Positions 6,520 to 8,230 of a stretch of DNA of 8,230 nucleotides are shown here, one piece after another. The notes beneath the pieces are model-generated. The model did no database searches. It worked only from the letters and a program-made list of their open reading frames with translations, and was not told where the DNA came from. A program made the translations under genes and the position numbers. Numbering within the stretch: the first letter of the stretch is position 1; each line of letters opens with the position of its first letter. Origin of the DNA: Candidatus Poribacteria bacterium (GTDB taxonomy: Bacteria; Poribacteria; WGA-4E; GCA-2687025); NCBI GenBank assembly GCA_027625215.1, contig JAQBWJ010000067.1, positions 1 through 8,230 of the forward strand, in the 5' to 3' direction.

Positions 6520-6582
6520 TGAGTGACTATTTCCCCGTAATAAGAAGTCCAAAACAGAGACGCAGACACAACAACATGACGG

Positions 6583-7818
6583 TTATGACGCGGCGGCGAC
6601 TTCCCCCAGTTGGAACTGGTCGTGCAGCAGTTGGACGGCGCGGTCGGCGTGTTCGAGGTCGATGACGCACGAAATCTTGATCTCCGACGTGGAGATCATG
6701 TGAATGTTGATGCCCGCGTGCGCGAACGTCTCGAACATGCGCGCGGCGATGCCGGAGTGACTTTTCATGCCGATGCCGACGGCGGAGACTTTGGCGATGT
6801 TCTCGGCGGGTTCGATCTTCGTTGCGCCGATCTTGTCGCAGATGTCGCGCCCGATGGCGAGCGTCTTTCTCAAATCGTCGCGCGGCACGGTGAATGACAA
6901 ATCCGTGTTGCCGTCGTGCCCGACGTTCTGAATAATCATGTCGATATTGATGCCCGCGTCGGAGATCGCGCGGAACACCTGCGCGGCGATGCCCGGCTTG
7001 TCCGGCACGTCCCGCAGCGACACCTTCGCCTGATTCTTGTCCGCCGTCACGCCGCTGACGACGACGCGCTCCATGTCTTCGATCATCGATTCGTGGACGA
7101 CCAGCGTACCCTCATCTTCCGTAAACGTCGAGCGCACCCTCAGCGGGATGCGGTATTTCCACGCGAGTTCCACCGACCGCGAATGCAACACCTTCGCGCC
7201 GAGACTCGCCAACTCCAACATCTCTTCGTAGGTAATCACGTCCAGCCGCCGAGCGTTTTTCACGACGCGGGGGTCGGCGGTGTAGACGCCGTCCACATCG
7301 GTGAAGATGTCGCACACGTCGGCGTTCAGCGCGACGGCGATGGCGACCGCCGTTGTGTCCGAGCCGCCGCGTCCGAGCGTCGTGATCTCGCCGTCGATGG
7401 TCGTGCCTTGAAATCCGGCGACGATGACGACGTTCCCTTCGGCGAGCTCTTCGCGGACACGGTCGTCGCGCACATGGGTGACGCGCGCGCGGCTGTGCGA
7501 GCCGTCCGTGAGGATGCCGACCTGCGGACCCGTCATCGAGACGGCGCGGTGTCCCATCGCGTGAATCGCCATCGCCAGCAGCGCGATGGTGACTTGCTCG
7601 CCCGTCGCCAGCAGCATGTCCATCTCGCGTTCGGGCGGCGCGGCGGTGATCTCGTTGGCGAGGGCGATCAGGTTGTTCGTCGTCTTGCCCATCGCCGAGA
7701 CGACGACGATCACGTCGTTGCCGTCCAGTTTGGTCTGAACGACGCGCTTGGCGACGTTCCGTATCTTTTCCACGTCCGCGACGGACGAGCCGCCGTATTT
7801 ATGAACGACCAGTGGCAT
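6583..7818 (-). CDS. lysC: Aspartate kinase with two C-terminal ACT domains
   Basis: Phosphorylates aspartate to 4-phospho-aspartate, the first step towards lysine, threonine, methionine and diaminopimelate. The 411 residues match the monofunctional LysC type. The kinase domain opens with KYGGSSV (7-13; the family usually has KFGGTSV). It continues with GFQG at 135-138, the nucleotide/substrate loop GRGGSDTTA at 149-157 and TDVDGVYTADPR at 173-184. Two ACT domains follow (about 265-330 and 345-405), with QNVG...TDLSFTV and SEIKISCVI as their marker segments. These suggest feedback control by lysine and/or threonine; which one cannot be read off. There is no fused homoserine dehydrogenase. AGGA lies about 10 bases upstream of the ATG. 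It stands apart from the fab cluster by 199 bases with a repeat. An 80-base gap precedes it, with no clear promoter. Symbol by homology; ask or dapG would be alternatives. Confidence 0.95.
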   Translation of the reverse strand: MPLVVHKYGGSSVADVEKIRNVAKRVVQTKLDGNDVIVVVSAMGKTTNNLIALANEITAAPPEREMDMLLATGEQVTIALLAMAIHAMGHRAVSMTGPQVGILTDGSHSRARVTHVRDDRVREELAEGNVVIVAGFQGTTIDGEITTLGRGGSDTTAVAIAVALNADVCDIFTDVDGVYTADPRVVKNARRLDVITYEEMLELASLGAKVLHSRSVELAWKYRIPLRVRSTFTEDEGTLVVHESMIEDMERVVVSGVTADKNQAKVSLRDVPDKPGIAAQVFRAISDAGINIDMIIQNVGHDGNTDLSFTVPRDDLRKTLAIGRDICDKIGATKIEPAENIAKVSAVGIGMKSHSGIAARMFETFAHAGINIHMISTSEIKISCVIDLEHADRAVQLLHDQFQLGEVAAAS

Positions 7819-7898
7819 CGGTTCGGTTCCTACTTAATCCAACGGTGAGAGAGTGCATGGCTCATTCAAACGGTCAATGATAACAGGTGGATTGTCGT

Positions 7899-8230
7899 TT
7901 AGTCGGAGGCGAGGCGTTCCTCCGTCGGTTCGGAGAAGTCGGCGCGCCATTTCTGATCGCGTTGGTAGGCGCGTTCACGGTGCGTCTCCCGCTTGTCGAA
8001 CGCAACATCGACGTGCCACCCAAGCGCGAGAGCGACCTGTACCAGCGTCGTCAGTGTGAGATTCGGTTTGCCGTACAGCATTTCATCGACAAACTTCATC
8101 GACCGCCCGATCCGCTTGGCGAGCTCCTCCTCGCTGATCCCTTCGCGCCGAATCATCGAATTGATCTGGTTGGCAATGTCTTCGCAGAGTTCGAGGGTCA
8201 TGTACTCAGGGTCGTCTTTGAGTTTTGAGA
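7899..8230 (-). CDS. XRE-family helix-turn-helix protein, start beyond the right edge
   Basis: The frame is open from the stop at 7899 to the right edge. An ATG at 8201 exists, but the upstream codons continue in frame as SKLKDDPEY, and the K-x-DPEY...L...I..QI segment followed by an HTH is a pattern I recall in whole proteins. I therefore think the true start lies beyond the window and that 8201 is internal. About 109 codons are visible. The HTH is GISEEELAKRIGRSMKFVDEMLYG, followed by KPNLTLTTLVQVALALGWHVDVAF, the usual end of this Cro/C1-type domain; then comes a charged tail of about 30 residues. Such proteins are DNA-binding regulators and are often antitoxins (HigA-like). No toxin partner is visible downstream, as aspartate kinase follows after 80 bases. 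Any partner would have to lie upstream, outside the window. Confidence 0.85.
   Translation of the reverse strand, partial: SKLKDDPEYMTLELCEDIANQINSMIRREGISEEELAKRIGRSMKFVDEMLYGKPNLTLTTLVQVALALGWHVDVAFDKRETHRERAYQRDQKWRADFSEPTEERLASD

Noticed and set aside
6351..6665. Small plus-strand frame containing CHSEEHSDEESR
   Set aside because: This peptide is the translation of the repeat arm, a common artefact where such repeats occur; the frame also runs antisense to yceD and aspartate kinase.
6583..7086. Internal start for a separate aspartate kinase beta subunit (Met245 or Met249)
   Set aside because: Some bacteria make such a subunit from within lysC, and the position fits, but I see no Shine-Dalgarno sequence before either ATG.
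6916..7848. Long plus-strand open frame of 310 codons opposite aspartate kinase
   Set aside because: Same reason: the full kinase with all motifs lies on the other strand, and the antisense product has shadow-like composition.

Overview
The window is a densely packed bacterial chromosome segment, GC-rich by eye. Every supported gene lies on the minus strand, so transcription runs from the right edge to the left edge. In transcription order the genes are: an XRE-type helix-turn-helix protein whose start lies beyond the right edge; aspartate kinase; the YceD/DUF177 protein; rpmF (ribosomal protein L32); fabH; fabD; fabG; acpP; fabF; rnc (RNase III); and the first 23 codons of folK, cut by the left edge. 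The organism cannot be named from the sequence. The full set of type II fatty-acid synthesis genes shows a bacterium. The dispersed dyad repeats between genes resemble those I recall from genomes of uncultivated or environmental lineages, but any phylum assignment would be a guess.

The core (about 72 to 6383) is the well-known yceD-rpmF-fab-acpP-rnc cluster. FabD loads malonate onto acyl carrier protein (AcpP), FabH makes the first condensation, FabF elongates, and FabG reduces the 3-keto intermediate. The dehydratase (FabZ/FabA) and enoyl reductase are not in the window. rpmF and yceD at the head, and rnc and folK at the tail, tie lipid synthesis to ribosome and RNA metabolism and to folate synthesis. 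plsX, which usually lies between rpmF and fabH, is absent: only 17 bases separate them.

Spacing varies. fabD and fabG overlap by 20 bases, and the rnc stop codon directly abuts the folK start codon. Gaps of about 100 bases lie before fabD, before acpP and before fabF. The acpP-fabF gap holds a perfect 11-bp hairpin that is not a standard terminator. Two larger gaps, between fabF and rnc and between aspartate kinase and yceD, each hold an imperfect dyad element. Their four arms are recognisably related, so they look like two copies of one dispersed repeat family.

I see no tRNA, rRNA, CRISPR array, transposase gene or phage gene, and no convincing sigma-70 promoter. This is essentially a housekeeping region. 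The points most worth a second look are the repeat family, the missing plsX, the acpP-fabF hairpin, the Asn in the RNase III active site, and the HTH gene that continues past the edge.
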